From contig WQUV01000005.1 of the NCBI GenBank assembly GCA_009781895.1, forward strand, positions 1 to 36,344: a stretch of 36,344 nt of DNA. The letters are read 5' to 3'. Position 1 is the stretch's first letter. Each line of letters begins with the position of its first letter. This DNA is from Candidatus Saccharimonadota bacterium (GTDB lineage: Bacteria > Patescibacteriota > Saccharimonadia > Saccharimonadales > Saccharimonadaceae). Shown here in pieces: positions 23,029 through 31,475 of this stretch. The position numbers were made by a program, and so were the translations under genes. The notes below the pieces were generated by a model. The model was given only the letters and a program-made list of their open reading frames with translations. It did no database searches and was not told the DNA's origin.

Positions 23029-24159
23029 ATGAGCGAACGCATCAACTCAGCAAATAACGACTCGCCGCCTAGCGGCACAGAATGGGATATCCTCACAAAC
23101 TACACCCCACAAACAGAAATCACCAATGCGACAAAATCTGGCCGCAAGATCGAACAGCTCGGCTATGCCAAAGAAATCCCCAAGTTCGCCGACCAAGTCA
23201 GCGATGCCAGTCGCACTCAAGCAATCGAATATGAAGCATCCACCATCGCCCAATATGGCCGCAACTATGACGCGACCAGAACTATAACCGAGCACCAAGC
23301 CTTAGTTGAGCTAAACGACTTCCTAACTTCTGCTAGCTCTAACCCAAAGATCGACGAGAGCCTTCGGCAAGAAGCCGCCGCCATGACCGACAGCCTGACT
23401 TTCATAGGACACAAAGAATTCGTCGAAGGCGCAGCTGGTCTTGCAGACTACTGGAAGAGCCACCTCGATGACGATCCGAAAAATAAACTCCTCATCCAGC
23501 TCATGTCAGAAGCTGGCAGCAACAATACGTCAGGCATCACAAAAAGCGACGTCTTCCTACTAGACGAGATTATGAGAAACTTCTCCGACGAAGATGTCGA
23601 GAAGTACGCGGGTCGACTATTCCGTCAGCCAGACGACATCGCGACCATAGCAGGCGAAGAAAACCACCTCAAAGTCATCGTCCTAGACGACTGGAGTATT
23701 AGTGGCGAGCAAATGCGCTCAACCCAGCGCGGTATACTCGTCGGCAGGTGGGATCGCAACGACGAATATTATGTTACGCCGGAAATCAACCTCCTAGTCG
23801 GCAAGCAAGAACAAATCGAACACGGATTCCAGTATCTCGGTAGCGGCGATCCAGTACCGATGAAAGCCTACTATACCGCACGCAAAGATGCGCGATTCGC
23901 AGCCGCAGGACTAGATGTCGGCGAGATGGGCGACTATCGTATTACTGGGTTTTACTCCTCAGTAGACTACGGCTTCGAGGCACAGATTGGCGACATGGTA
24001 GCGCAGTCAGGCGGCGAGCTTATCATGCCTCCACTCACTAATATCAAGCGTCCATATCGAGAGGAAAGCTACACACCAGAAAATGTCGAGCGAGTATTCG
24101 GTAAAACGCAGCATGAGGCCGAAAGCGACACTAGCTCCGAATACCAGCAAGCAGCTTAA
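23029..24159 (+). CDS. Phosphoribosyltransferase-like protein, otherwise unrecognised
   Basis: A 376-residue soluble protein. Residues about 1-200 are mainly helical and match nothing I know. At 215-226 KVIVLDDWSISG resembles the PRPP-binding loop of type I phosphoribosyltransferases (hydrophobic strand, two acidic residues, then T/S-G), with a helix following (EQMRSTQRGIL). The rest of a typical PRTase core is less clear. It may be a PRTase-fold regulator or effector rather than an enzyme. The ATG at 23029 has GGAG 8 nt upstream. yebC follows after 47 bp but has its own promoter. Confidence 0.65.
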   Translation: MSERINSANNDSPPSGTEWDILTNYTPQTEITNATKSGRKIEQLGYAKEIPKFADQVSDASRTQAIEYEASTIAQYGRNYDATRTITEHQALVELNDFLTSASSNPKIDESLRQEAAAMTDSLTFIGHKEFVEGAAGLADYWKSHLDDDPKNKLLIQLMSEAGSNNTSGITKSDVFLLDEIMRNFSDEDVEKYAGRLFRQPDDIATIAGEENHLKVIVLDDWSISGEQMRSTQRGILVGRWDRNDEYYVTPEINLLVGKQEQIEHGFQYLGSGDPVPMKAYYTARKDARFAAAGLDVGEMGDYRITGFYSSVDYGFEAQIGDMVAQSGGELIMPPLTNIKRPYREESYTPENVERVFGKTQHEAESDTSSEYQQAA

Positions 24160-24191
24160 CGCTAGTGGTTGTGTTGTCGGAATGACAAGAG

Positions 24192-24197
24192 TATAAT
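24192..24197 (+). promoter_or_regulatory. -10 of yebC (leaderless or nearly so)
   Basis: TATAAT ends 9 nt before the yebC ATG; the transcript would have about 0-3 nt before the start codon. No Shine-Dalgarno sequence is present. Confidence 0.65.
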
Positions 24198-24206
24198 AAG
24201 AGTGTT

Positions 24207-24911
24207 ATGGCAGGACATAGTAAATGGGCAACTACCAAACGACACAAAGCCGTCGTTGACGCAAAGCGCGCCAAGATTTTCACTAAAGTTGGCAACCTGA
24301 TTGCGATTGCCGCGCGTAACGGCACCGATCCTGACATGAACCCCGCTCTCGCCATGGCCATCGAAAAAGCCAAAGCCGCAAACATGCCACAAGACAACAT
24401 CAAGCGCGCCATTCAGCGCGCTGCCGACAAATCCTCTGCTGACCTCATCGAAGAAACCTACGAAGCCTATGGTCCAAATGGTCTAGCGATAATCATCGAA
24501 ATCGCTACAGACAACAAGAACCGCACACTACCCGAAGTTAAGTCAACCCTCACTAAAAATGGCGGTCGCCTCGCCGATAGCGGCAGCGTCCTCTTTCAGT
24601 TCGCGAGAAAAGGCGTCATTACGCTAAGTCAAGAGCTCGATGACGACCTCCTCATGGAAATCCTCGACTCGGGCGCCGACGATGCGATCGAATCAGGCGA
24701 CGAAACAATTATTTACACCAAGCAAGACGAGCTTAGTAGTGTCCGCGAAAACCTCCTCGCCAAGAACCTCCCCATCTTCGAATCCGAACTCCAGTATATC
24801 GCAAACACCCCACTCGAACTAGCGGACGAAGACGCCGAAAAAGCCGAGCTCCTCCTAGACGCCATAGATGACCTAGACGACGTCCAGAACCTCCACACCA
24901 ATCTCACCTAA
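24207..24911 (+). CDS. yebC: YebC/PmpR family protein (TACO1-like)
   Basis: The 234-residue product begins with the family signature MAGHSKWATTKRHKAVVDAKR and continues with AIEKAKAANMPQDNIKRAIQRA and YGPNGLAIIIE. YebC proteins act as translation factors at proline-rich stretches, and some as transcription regulators. Length is normal (about 240). The C-terminal part is very acidic (ELADEDAEKAELLLDAIDDL). It lies alone between a PRTase-like gene and a bidirectional terminator. Confidence 0.95.
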   Translation: MAGHSKWATTKRHKAVVDAKRAKIFTKVGNLIAIAARNGTDPDMNPALAMAIEKAKAANMPQDNIKRAIQRAADKSSADLIEETYEAYGPNGLAIIIEIATDNKNRTLPEVKSTLTKNGGRLADSGSVLFQFARKGVITLSQELDDDLLMEILDSGADDAIESGDETIIYTKQDELSSVRENLLAKNLPIFESELQYIANTPLELADEDAEKAELLLDAIDDLDDVQNLHTNLT

Positions 24912-24932
24912 CCCCCAAACTTAAAACAATCA

Positions 24933-24960
24933 AAAGCCCGCTGAAACAACAGCGGGCTTT
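24933..24960. terminator. Bidirectional intrinsic terminator
   Basis: AAAGCCCGCTG (24933-24943) and CAGCGGGCTTT (24950-24960) form a perfect 11-bp stem with a 6-nt loop between the convergent yebC and PhoH genes. The T/A ends give a short U stretch on both strands. Confidence 0.9.
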
Positions 24961-24989
24961 CATAACTAAGTTTTCTCTTGCGACACTAT

Positions 24990-26489
24990 TCACGCGTATG
25001 GCCAACGTGCTGCTACTGTCGCAGCGATAGATCCACGCTTAACCATGCCATGCTCAAGTAAACGTAGAATGGTCACATCAGGCGCTCCACGGAGATGACT
25101 CATTGCTTGAGTCAAACCATTGTGATAGCCATTAACATCACCATCTATCTGCGAGATGTCGCCCAACACAATCACCAACGAACTACGCCCGATCCGACTC
25201 ATCATTGATCGCAACTGATTTGGCGTAAAGTTCTGCGCCTCATCGATAATCACAATTGCGTTGTCATAGGTCGTGCCACGTTCATCGTTAATAGTATCCA
25301 TGACTACACTATACGAACCACCTTCTGATTGCGCCAATGCTCGCCCGGCATCCACGGGGTCAGCCGACATCGCCTTGCCCACACCATCTTCGTCTTTGCG
25401 TATATCCGCAATCCGCGCAATCACTTGATATGCGCCACGGAAATAATGGTCGCACTTTTGCTCTTGCGTACCGGGCAGATAGCCCTCCTTGCTCGCCACT
25501 TCAGTATTGGTCTTGAAGTAGTAGATGCGCTGCAATTCACCTTCTCGTTGCAGCTCTCTACGCAACTGAAAGGCGCAGGCGAAAGCCATCAGGGTCTTAC
25601 CCGTGCCTCCCAGACCTTCAACCAGTACCATTTTGTTCTGCGGCTTATTCATCACCGCATCAACCATAAATCTCTGCCGCACACCAGAAGGCGTCACGCC
25701 AAACACCTGCGCTGGCTGCAAAATCACCTCGACATCTTTGCCATTATAGCGCCCTAATAACGTCGAGTTCGTACTTATCGGATGACGCACAATCACGTAT
25801 TCGTTGACAGTCATGTTGCCCAGTGGGTATTTCTCACCTTGCTCATCGTAAATCGAAAACGCGGAAAGCGGGATCACAAAATCACCTTGTTCGCTCGCCT
25901 GCTCAAACGCATCAACATCGCAAAAAGCATCAACAACCCCTTGGTAGCGGCTCGCGAAGCGCGGCTGCTCAATCCTCACGGTTTTCAGGTCATGTTTCTT
26001 GCAAAAGTAAGCTATCTGTCGATCAAACCTGTCGCAATACGCCACTATAACCTCACGCTTATCCTCAAAATGCTTCTTTAGCATCAGCGCTACTTCAAGC
26101 GCAGATCTTTCCGAAGCACTCGAGCAATCCACGATCGCGTCTTTTGGTCGCACAATCGACAGGGTCAACCCTGCACCGTACTCCTTGCTCTTACCAATAT
26201 CATCCAACGGCTTTTCATCGAACAGCACCTCAACATCGTTGATATGCGCCCAAATCTGCCTCGCATTGTGTTCTCGTTCCGCCTGCCAGGCAGTCGTTTC
26301 GCGTGTATTATGCCCACGCGCCAACTGCTCGTAACGCGGAAGATCGCTAAAAGGTATAACTAAGTCCATATTTTGGAAATCTGTGGTTTCCAGCCTATGA
26401 GACCCTACCCCCCCCAATAGTGTTTTTTGGTAGTCCGCAAGCACTGCGGACGTCGCGAGAACCATTATAGGTCTCCCATTCCTCCCCAT
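24990..26489 (-). CDS. PIN-PhoH (PhoH2-type) ATPase with altered PIN motif
   Basis: A 499-residue fusion of an N-terminal PIN-like domain (about 1-220) and a C-terminal PhoH helicase-type ATPase. The ATPase part is intact: Walker A GLGGTGKT (292-299), Walker B IVIIDEAQNFTPNQL, and LGDISQID. PhoH2 proteins unwind and cut RNA. The PIN part is unusual: the first motif, normally VLDTSxL with a metal-binding Asp, reads VLATSAVL (10-17), so that Asp is Ala. Other acidic positions (RYEQL, CDRFD) are kept. The ATG at 26489 has GGAGGAG upstream. The promoter has an extended -10 (TGTTATAAT, 26612-26617) with a hairpin at the transcript start. Confidence 0.85.
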   Translation of the reverse strand: MGRNGRPIMVLATSAVLADYQKTLLGGVGSHRLETTDFQNMDLVIPFSDLPRYEQLARGHNTRETTAWQAEREHNARQIWAHINDVEVLFDEKPLDDIGKSKEYGAGLTLSIVRPKDAIVDCSSASERSALEVALMLKKHFEDKREVIVAYCDRFDRQIAYFCKKHDLKTVRIEQPRFASRYQGVVDAFCDVDAFEQASEQGDFVIPLSAFSIYDEQGEKYPLGNMTVNEYVIVRHPISTNSTLLGRYNGKDVEVILQPAQVFGVTPSGVRQRFMVDAVMNKPQNKMVLVEGLGGTGKTLMAFACAFQLRRELQREGELQRIYYFKTNTEVASKEGYLPGTQEQKCDHYFRGAYQVIARIADIRKDEDGVGKAMSADPVDAGRALAQSEGGSYSVVMDTINDERGTTYDNAIVIIDEAQNFTPNQLRSMMSRIGRSSLVIVLGDISQIDGDVNGYHNGLTQAMSHLRGAPDVTILRLLEHGMVKRGSIAATVAARWPYA

Positions 26490-26589
26490 GACTACTCCTC
26501 CTTTTGGTCATTTACTGTAAATCTGGATAAAGCTATCGTATTAGGTTTACTCTCGGGCATCTAAGTGTTTTTAGAAAACTTATTTTTAA

Positions 26590-26617
26590 GAGTACTCCCA
26601 ACCGTACTCACATTATA
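26590..26617 (-). promoter_or_regulatory. Promoter and start-site inverted repeat of the PhoH gene
   Basis: Minus-strand TATAAT (26612-26617) preceded by TGT (extended -10). The predicted start near 26605 falls in the inverted repeat GAGTAC (26590-26595) / GTACTC (26604-26609), which could be an operator or a 5'-end hairpin. About 110 nt of leader follow with no other feature seen. Confidence 0.55.
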
Positions 26618-26630
26618 ACACAACACCCCA

Positions 26631-26659
26631 TTGACATCACCCCCCCCCACTGCTATATT
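26631..26659 (+). promoter_or_regulatory. Promoter of the zinc-ribbon gene with a C9 run in its spacer
   Basis: TTGACA (26631-26636), 17 bp, TATATT (26654-26659). The spacer contains nine consecutive C (26640-26648). Gain or loss of one C would move the spacing off 17. The start is expected near 26666; AAAGGAGGT lies just before the ATG at 26713. Confidence 0.75.
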
Positions 26660-26712
26660 GAGGGTGGCCACAGAGAGCCAAATACTTTAATATTGCAAAA
26701 GGAGGTAGAATC

Positions 26713-27366
26713 ATGTCTAACATGGACAAAGCTACTAACAATGCCTGCGAGCCTGAAATCATTGAGGTTCACATCCCTACTGTAGAAGCAGTGCTATCCG
26801 TTGCTGACGAAGTTCTTGCCATACTCGGCAGCGCCGTCGGCGTAATCAACCGAGACATCTACACACCCGAACAGGCAAAGGCTGCCGCGGACATAGCGGA
26901 TGCCACGGTCCTTTTTGGTATGGATGCCATCAAAGCGATCGTACAAGCAAACGAAGCTTTCGACGCGGGCTATGACGAAGGTCACGAAGACGACTACGAT
27001 GAAGCAGCAACCGACTATGTAGTAGACAACGAAGAAGAAACGTGCAACAACTGCAACTGGCCTGGCGTAGAAACTTCTTTCTTTCAATGCCCGAATGAAG
27101 ACTGCGGCCATATAGGCGACACAATCATGGAAAATTCCGAAAACGGCGACAAAATCTGCACTCAATGCGGCTGGGTAGTAGTCCGACTGTACGACAATGA
27201 TCATGATGGTGATCCGTCTACCGAAACACCTGACCCAACAGCCCTTTACTGTGCAACATGCACTAAGCGATTCAACTCCGACAACGTAGAAGACAACAAA
27301 TGCCCAGATTGTGATGGCGAATTGACAGAAGAAGAAGCCGACCCGCAATCAGACGGTAGCGAATAA
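26713..27366 (+). CDS. Acidic zinc-ribbon protein, unrecognised
   Basis: A 217-residue, strongly acidic cytoplasmic protein. Residues about 15-85 look helical (VEAVLSVADEVLAILGSAVG; EQAKAAADIADATVLFGMD). From about 110 there are several Cys pairs: CNNC, CPNEDC, CTQC, CATC and CPDC, arranged as two or three zinc ribbons, the middle one (CTQCGWVV) looking like a rubredoxin-type knuckle. No nucleic-acid-binding basic patch is evident, so protein binding is more likely than DNA binding. Strong promoter and strong ribosome site indicate high expression. It is divergent from the PIN-PhoH gene. No named family recognised. Confidence 0.75.
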   Translation: MSNMDKATNNACEPEIIEVHIPTVEAVLSVADEVLAILGSAVGVINRDIYTPEQAKAAADIADATVLFGMDAIKAIVQANEAFDAGYDEGHEDDYDEAATDYVVDNEEETCNNCNWPGVETSFFQCPNEDCGHIGDTIMENSENGDKICTQCGWVVVRLYDNDHDGDPSTETPDPTALYCATCTKRFNSDNVEDNKCPDCDGELTEEEADPQSDGSE

Positions 27367-27399
27367 CCCCCAAGCCCCCTACGGGCACTTGCAATATCA

Positions 27400-27427
27400 C
27401 CCCCTCACTGCCTCGCGCGGTGGGGGG
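27400..27427. terminator. Possible hairpin between convergent genes
   Basis: CCCCC-T-CAC (27400-27408) can pair with GTGGGGG (from 27420) with one bulged base, between the zinc-ribbon gene and recG. No U run. Confidence 0.35.
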
Positions 27428-27448
27428 TTGACTCATTACTGACTCGTA

Positions 27449-29590
27449 CTAATCAATTACAGTCTCTGACTGACGATATGCACCTAGTCGCTTCGCAAGT
27501 TCTGGGTATTTCTTGACCCCCGCAAAATCATCCGCTGCAAACTCTCTAGCTGCCGCTCGCGCTTTCTTAGCAAACTCTGGTCGCCTATTCAAGAGTCCTA
27601 GGTCATCATTTGTTAACAATTCACTTTTACCATGCTGCTGCGAACCCATCTGCGACAAGATTCTCTGTCCGATCTTCCGTCGATCCAGGTCCATCTCCGC
27701 AAGTCGGAATCCATCCATACTACTCGCCACCTCCACCAGCCGTTCTGGTATGCTGTCATCGCTGCACGCCACAAAATAACAAAAGCTTTCCTTGTCGCTT
27801 CGCCCCACCCGACCACGTAGCTGGTGCAGTTGAGATAGTCCGAACATATCTGCCCCGCGAATCACGATCAATGTCGCGTTCGGATTGTCAACTCCGACTT
27901 CAATTACAGAGGTAGATACCAAGATCCCCGTCTTGCCAGTATGAAAATCCCACATCTTTTTTTCTTTTTCTTCTGCTGTCATACCGCCGTGAAGTTGATC
28001 AACTTCGGCTATACCCTTAAAGACCTTTTTTAACTCCTTAAACTCTCGCTCTAGCGTCGGTCGGTTCGGCCCCCATAGGTCTAGTATCTCCTCATCGCCA
28101 CCCTCATCTTCAACGTCCGCCGCAATCCTCGGGCAAACATAATATACTTGCTCGCCTCGCGCCAAAGTCTCACGTATCGCCTGATGAATCTTCGCAATCT
28201 CACTCGGCTTTGCGGTCCGTGATTCAATCTTTGCCCGACCAGCTGGTCGCTCCTTAATATTCGAGATACCCAGATTCCCATGTCTAGCCAAAAACAAGCT
28301 CCGCGGGATCGGTGTCGCCGTCATCGAAATCAAATGCGGCAGTATATCGCCTCGCATCAACGCCGTCCGCTGCCCCACGCCAAATCTCTGCTGTTCGTCC
28401 ACCACCGCCAAAGCCAAACTCTTAAACTCCACCTTCTCTGCCAGCACGGCAGTCGTACCAATCACAACCTGCGCCTTACCCTCCGCAATCTCTCGCCTTA
28501 CTTTTACTTTATCCTCACTCGCACCAGTCAGCAAGCGGTACTCAATCCCCACCTTGCCAAACAATCGCTCAAATGTCTTAGAGTGTTGCGAAGCTAATAC
28601 CGACGTCGGCGCTAGTATCGCCGACTGATATCCTTTTCGCGCCACATAGACCGCGAGCACCAATGCCACTGCCGTCTTACCCGAACCAACATCGCCCTGA
28701 ATTAAGCGATTAGTCGGGTGGGCTTTCTCCAAGTCTTTCGCTCCCTCCTCCACCGCTTTTCTCTGATCATCTGTCATATCAAACGGCAAGTATTTGATAA
28801 TCTTCCCCAGCAACTCGTCATCATAAGGAATTGCCACACTCTCCATTTGCTCCATCTCCATCGCGTCAGCCTCACTCGCGAGATACATAATAACCATTCG
28901 CTCAAACGCCATTCTCAGTCGCGCAAACTCCACCTGCTCTTCATTCTGCGGGAAATGCAAAGCATATAAAGCCTTAAAATGCGACCACACCCCATACTCC
29001 TTAAAGCTCGGCATCACTTCTGGTAGCTTACTAAAATATCCACGGAGCCTATGCATGATTCGCCCCGTTCCCATTGCCGACATAATATTATTGACTGGCC
29101 GATACGCCGCCACATAAGGCCCGCGCTCTCGGATGATCTCTTCGCTAATTATCCTCGGGCTCGAAATCTGAAACGAATTATAGTAAAACCCAAACCGCCC
29201 ATGAATCAAAACTTCTCTCTTCGATCTTAGTGTATTCTCTATATACGGCTGCCCGAACCACGTCACTTTCACCGCCCCTGTGTCGTCAAATAACTCGCCT
29301 GTCGTGATGATATGTCGTCCTCGTCGTACCTCTACCACATTCCGCACCTGCCCCCGCACCACCACCATCTCACCATCATGCTTCATAAGCTCGCCAATCC
29401 GCGGTGTCTTACGATAGTCGTGATATTTACGTGGCAAGTGCTTCTCAATCAAATCTCCGAGTGTCAGGATCTTTCGTTTCTTTAGGTCCTCCGCACTCTT
29501 CCTGCCGATACCGTCCAACTTCTCGACTGGCAACGCCAACAAATCCTCTCCTGTCATCTCCCCTGCTGATCCCGCTCTCGCTCGTGGCAT
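27449..29590 (-). CDS. recG: ATP-dependent DNA helicase RecG
   Basis: Branch-migration helicase that reverses stalled forks. The 713-residue product carries the N-terminal wedge/OB domain (PRIGELMKHDGEMVVVRGQV), Walker A GDVGSGKTAVAL, the RecG DEQQ box (VVDEQQRFGVGQR), TATPIPRSL, DQLHGGM and the C-terminal QLRGRVGRSDKESFCYF. The frame stays open to 29704, but the start is placed at the ATG at 29590 (MPRARAGSAGEM), because a TATAAT lies 7 nt upstream and the extension is not RecG-like. The mRNA would be leaderless. Confidence 0.95.
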   Translation of the reverse strand: MPRARAGSAGEMTGEDLLALPVEKLDGIGRKSAEDLKKRKILTLGDLIEKHLPRKYHDYRKTPRIGELMKHDGEMVVVRGQVRNVVEVRRGRHIITTGELFDDTGAVKVTWFGQPYIENTLRSKREVLIHGRFGFYYNSFQISSPRIISEEIIRERGPYVAAYRPVNNIMSAMGTGRIMHRLRGYFSKLPEVMPSFKEYGVWSHFKALYALHFPQNEEQVEFARLRMAFERMVIMYLASEADAMEMEQMESVAIPYDDELLGKIIKYLPFDMTDDQRKAVEEGAKDLEKAHPTNRLIQGDVGSGKTAVALVLAVYVARKGYQSAILAPTSVLASQHSKTFERLFGKVGIEYRLLTGASEDKVKVRREIAEGKAQVVIGTTAVLAEKVEFKSLALAVVDEQQRFGVGQRTALMRGDILPHLISMTATPIPRSLFLARHGNLGISNIKERPAGRAKIESRTAKPSEIAKIHQAIRETLARGEQVYYVCPRIAADVEDEGGDEEILDLWGPNRPTLEREFKELKKVFKGIAEVDQLHGGMTAEEKEKKMWDFHTGKTGILVSTSVIEVGVDNPNATLIVIRGADMFGLSQLHQLRGRVGRSDKESFCYFVACSDDSIPERLVEVASSMDGFRLAEMDLDRRKIGQRILSQMGSQQHGKSELLTNDDLGLLNRRPEFAKKARAAAREFAADDFAGVKKYPELAKRLGAYRQSETVID

Positions 29591-29597
29591 ATAACTT

Positions 29598-29603
29598 ATT
29601 ATA
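29598..29603 (-). promoter_or_regulatory. -10 of recG (leaderless)
   Basis: TATAAT on the minus strand ends 7 nt before the recG ATG. It lies 13 bp from the -10 of the divergent phosphomannomutase gene, so the two promoters interleave and may compete. Confidence 0.65.
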
Positions 29604-29616
29604 TACCACACTATGA

Positions 29617-29622
29617 TATAAT
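29617..29622 (+). promoter_or_regulatory. -10 of the HAD phosphomannomutase gene
   Basis: TATAAT preceded by TGA (extended -10). The leader is about 26 nt and holds AGGAGGG at 29642-29648, so this gene uses a normal ribosome site, unlike divergent recG. Confidence 0.65.
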
Positions 29623-29655
29623 ATAGTCTCAAGTAACAATTAGGAGGGAAACGCC

Positions 29656-30414
29656 ATGAAGAAAGTTCTCGCGTTCGATCTAGATAAGACGTTAAATGAC
29701 TCAAAGCAGCCAGTACCAGAAGAAATGGCCAAGCTTTTTGCCGATCTACTCAATCATTATCCGTGCTGCATTATCTCAGGCCAGAAATACGAGCAGTTTG
29801 ACGTCCAAGTCATGAAGCCGCTCGCCGCTATCGGCGCCACCGACGCCCAGCTCGCAAATCTCCACCTCATGGTCGGTCAAGGTACTCAATACTACGTTTA
29901 TAGCGCGCCAAAATGGGAGAACATCTACAATAACGCCCTCACCTCCAACCAAGTTGAGGAAATCAGCGCCGCTCTCGAAAAGGCCGCCCGCGAACTAGAC
30001 TACTGGATCGATCTCACTAACGGCGACGAGATCATCGAAAACCGCGAAAGCATGGTCGCCTACTCCGCCCTAGGTCAAGCCGCTGGGCTCGAGGAAAAGG
30101 AAGCCTGGGATCCAGACATGGTTAAGCGCAACAAAATCGCCGCTCGCGCCGCTGAGCTCGCGCCAGACTATACGTTTGAAGTCGGTGGTTCAACCACCAT
30201 CAACGCCTTTATGCCTGGTATGAACAAAATCTACGGCATGACCAGACTAATGGAAACCCTCAACGTCACCGAGAAAGACATTTTATACTTCGGCGACATG
30301 ACCCAGCCTGGCGGCAACGACTATCCGGTTGTCCAAATGGGCATCGACACCATCACTGTCGAAAAATGGCAGGATACCGCCTTTTGCCTCCGCGGCATTC
30401 TCGGTATTCGATAG
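29656..30414 (+). CDS. HAD-family phosphomannomutase-like protein (eukaryotic PMM type)
   Basis: A 252-residue HAD-IIB protein. The nucleophile motif is AFDLDKTL (Asp8, Asp10), then the cap domain, and a C-terminal acidic motif in YFGDMTQPGGNDYPV. The latter and the pattern VGGSTTINAFMPGMNKIYGM closely resemble eukaryotic phosphomannomutases (GDKTMPGGND), as does the ENRESMVAYSALGQAA segment in the cap. The likely reaction is mannose-6-phosphate to mannose-1-phosphate, feeding GDP-mannose for glycans; a simple phosphatase is the alternative. The first motif DLDKTL has Lys where DVDGTL has Gly. It stands alone before a terminator. Confidence 0.8.
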   Translation: MKKVLAFDLDKTLNDSKQPVPEEMAKLFADLLNHYPCCIISGQKYEQFDVQVMKPLAAIGATDAQLANLHLMVGQGTQYYVYSAPKWENIYNNALTSNQVEEISAALEKAARELDYWIDLTNGDEIIENRESMVAYSALGQAAGLEEKEAWDPDMVKRNKIAARAAELAPDYTFEVGGSTTINAFMPGMNKIYGMTRLMETLNVTEKDILYFGDMTQPGGNDYPVVQMGIDTITVEKWQDTAFCLRGILGIR

Positions 30415-30431
30415 TCTTAGCGAGACGAAAA

Positions 30432-30453
30432 ACGGGCCCTTTGGCCCGTTTTT
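30432..30453 (+). terminator. Intrinsic terminator
   Basis: ACGGGCC, loop CTTT, GGCCCGT (30432-30449) followed by TTTTC and T-rich sequence. The A run before the stem lets it also work on the minus strand for the gene ending at 30469, though it lies beyond that stop. Confidence 0.92.
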
Positions 30454-30468
30454 CTTTTTCTATTTCTT

Positions 30469-31458
30469 TTATCTTTGCGCTACCTGGGTGCCACCACAAC
30501 GAAAGCCCTCAGCAGTCCATCGTCGATATAGTTCCTCACGCGTGTAATTCGCAACAAGCGTACCATCCGCCTGCTGGTCTGGCTGCAAGCCAAACTGTCG
30601 AAGCTGCGCGTCATTCAATAGTGAGTTTAGCAGGTAAGTTGAAAGCGCCATCTGAATACCACCGCCCTTTGAATGGCTCCATTCGGCCTCAAAGCCTCGG
30701 GTATTAAGTGGATATCGTGCGTTAAAAATTCTCTGGAACTCGTCTGCTCGCGCTGCTACCACATTTGGGCTCGCGAAAGTAAATGTGTTTGTCACAAAAA
30801 TCTGATTCGGGATGTTCTGCGCGGTGAAAGTAATTCGGCGCTCAATCGCCTTGTTATCAAAGTTACGGAAGCCGTAGAACTCATCAGTTGTACGATCCAT
30901 AGTACATACTAACTCTGGAATCTGCGCTGGCTGCTCTACCGTCTCGCCCTCTGGCGTCTCTACCTCTGTCTCTGGATCTTCACCAATTAGGTCTGGAGTT
31001 AGTTCGATCCCAGCTGGTCGTGTCCAGACAAAAGTCAATATGATCAACGCCGCGACAACTGCCGCACCAGCTAATGACGCAATCGCTGCTGCTGGATTCT
31101 GCCTAAGCTTATCACCAGCCGCCGCAATCTTCGCCTTCGCGATCAAGCCAACGCCTGCTACTGCCGCGCCAGCTGCTGCTGCCTTTGCGCCAATCTTAGC
31201 GCCTGCTGCCTCATCATCATTCTCAGTCTCTGACTCTACACTTGGTACTGGCACTACAGGAGCTACACTAGGAGCAGTTGCCCCCTCTTCATTCTTCGCT
31301 GTCGTATCCGCCGCTTCTTTATTCTCCCATGGCGCAAACTTATCACGTAAGTTTACCTGCTCATCTGGGTTGAACGGCAGGATCAGCTCGCCATCACTAT
31401 CGACTGGCGGTAGTGGCATATAACCATGCTCTTCTGGCTTGTAGTTCTTCTTTCCCAT
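30469..31458 (-). CDS. Single-pass membrane protein with Ala-rich segment
   Basis: A 329-residue protein, unrecognised. Residues 1-90 are acidic and Pro-rich, probably disordered and cytoplasmic. An Ala/Gly/Lys-rich stretch (about 85-120) is followed by one transmembrane helix (about 125-147, SLAGAAVVAALIILTFVW). The outer part (about 150-329) has two Cys that could pair (LVCTMDRT and FRCGGT) and a soluble alpha/beta appearance (RRITFTAQNIPNQIFVTNTF). Orientation is inferred from the Lys/Arg before the helix. It has a consensus promoter and a short leader with a terminator-like hairpin. galE is upstream on the same strand. Confidence 0.75.
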   Translation of the reverse strand: MGKKNYKPEEHGYMPLPPVDSDGELILPFNPDEQVNLRDKFAPWENKEAADTTAKNEEGATAPSVAPVVPVPSVESETENDDEAAGAKIGAKAAAAGAAVAGVGLIAKAKIAAAGDKLRQNPAAAIASLAGAAVVAALIILTFVWTRPAGIELTPDLIGEDPETEVETPEGETVEQPAQIPELVCTMDRTTDEFYGFRNFDNKAIERRITFTAQNIPNQIFVTNTFTFASPNVVAARADEFQRIFNARYPLNTRGFEAEWSHSKGGGIQMALSTYLLNSLLNDAQLRQFGLQPDQQADGTLVANYTREELYRRWTAEGFRCGGTQVAQR

Positions 31459-31475
31459 TATTTCCTTTATAAATT

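Noticed and set aside
26794-27348. Minus-strand frame of 184 codons opposite the zinc-ribbon gene
   Set aside because: The plus strand has promoter, ribosome site and ordered CxxC pairs; the minus frame is rich in Val/Phe/Cys runs and has no start signals.
29591-29704. N-terminal extension of recG to 29704
   Set aside because: It would read through the recG -10 box and the divergent gene's start, and the extra residues do not resemble RecG.
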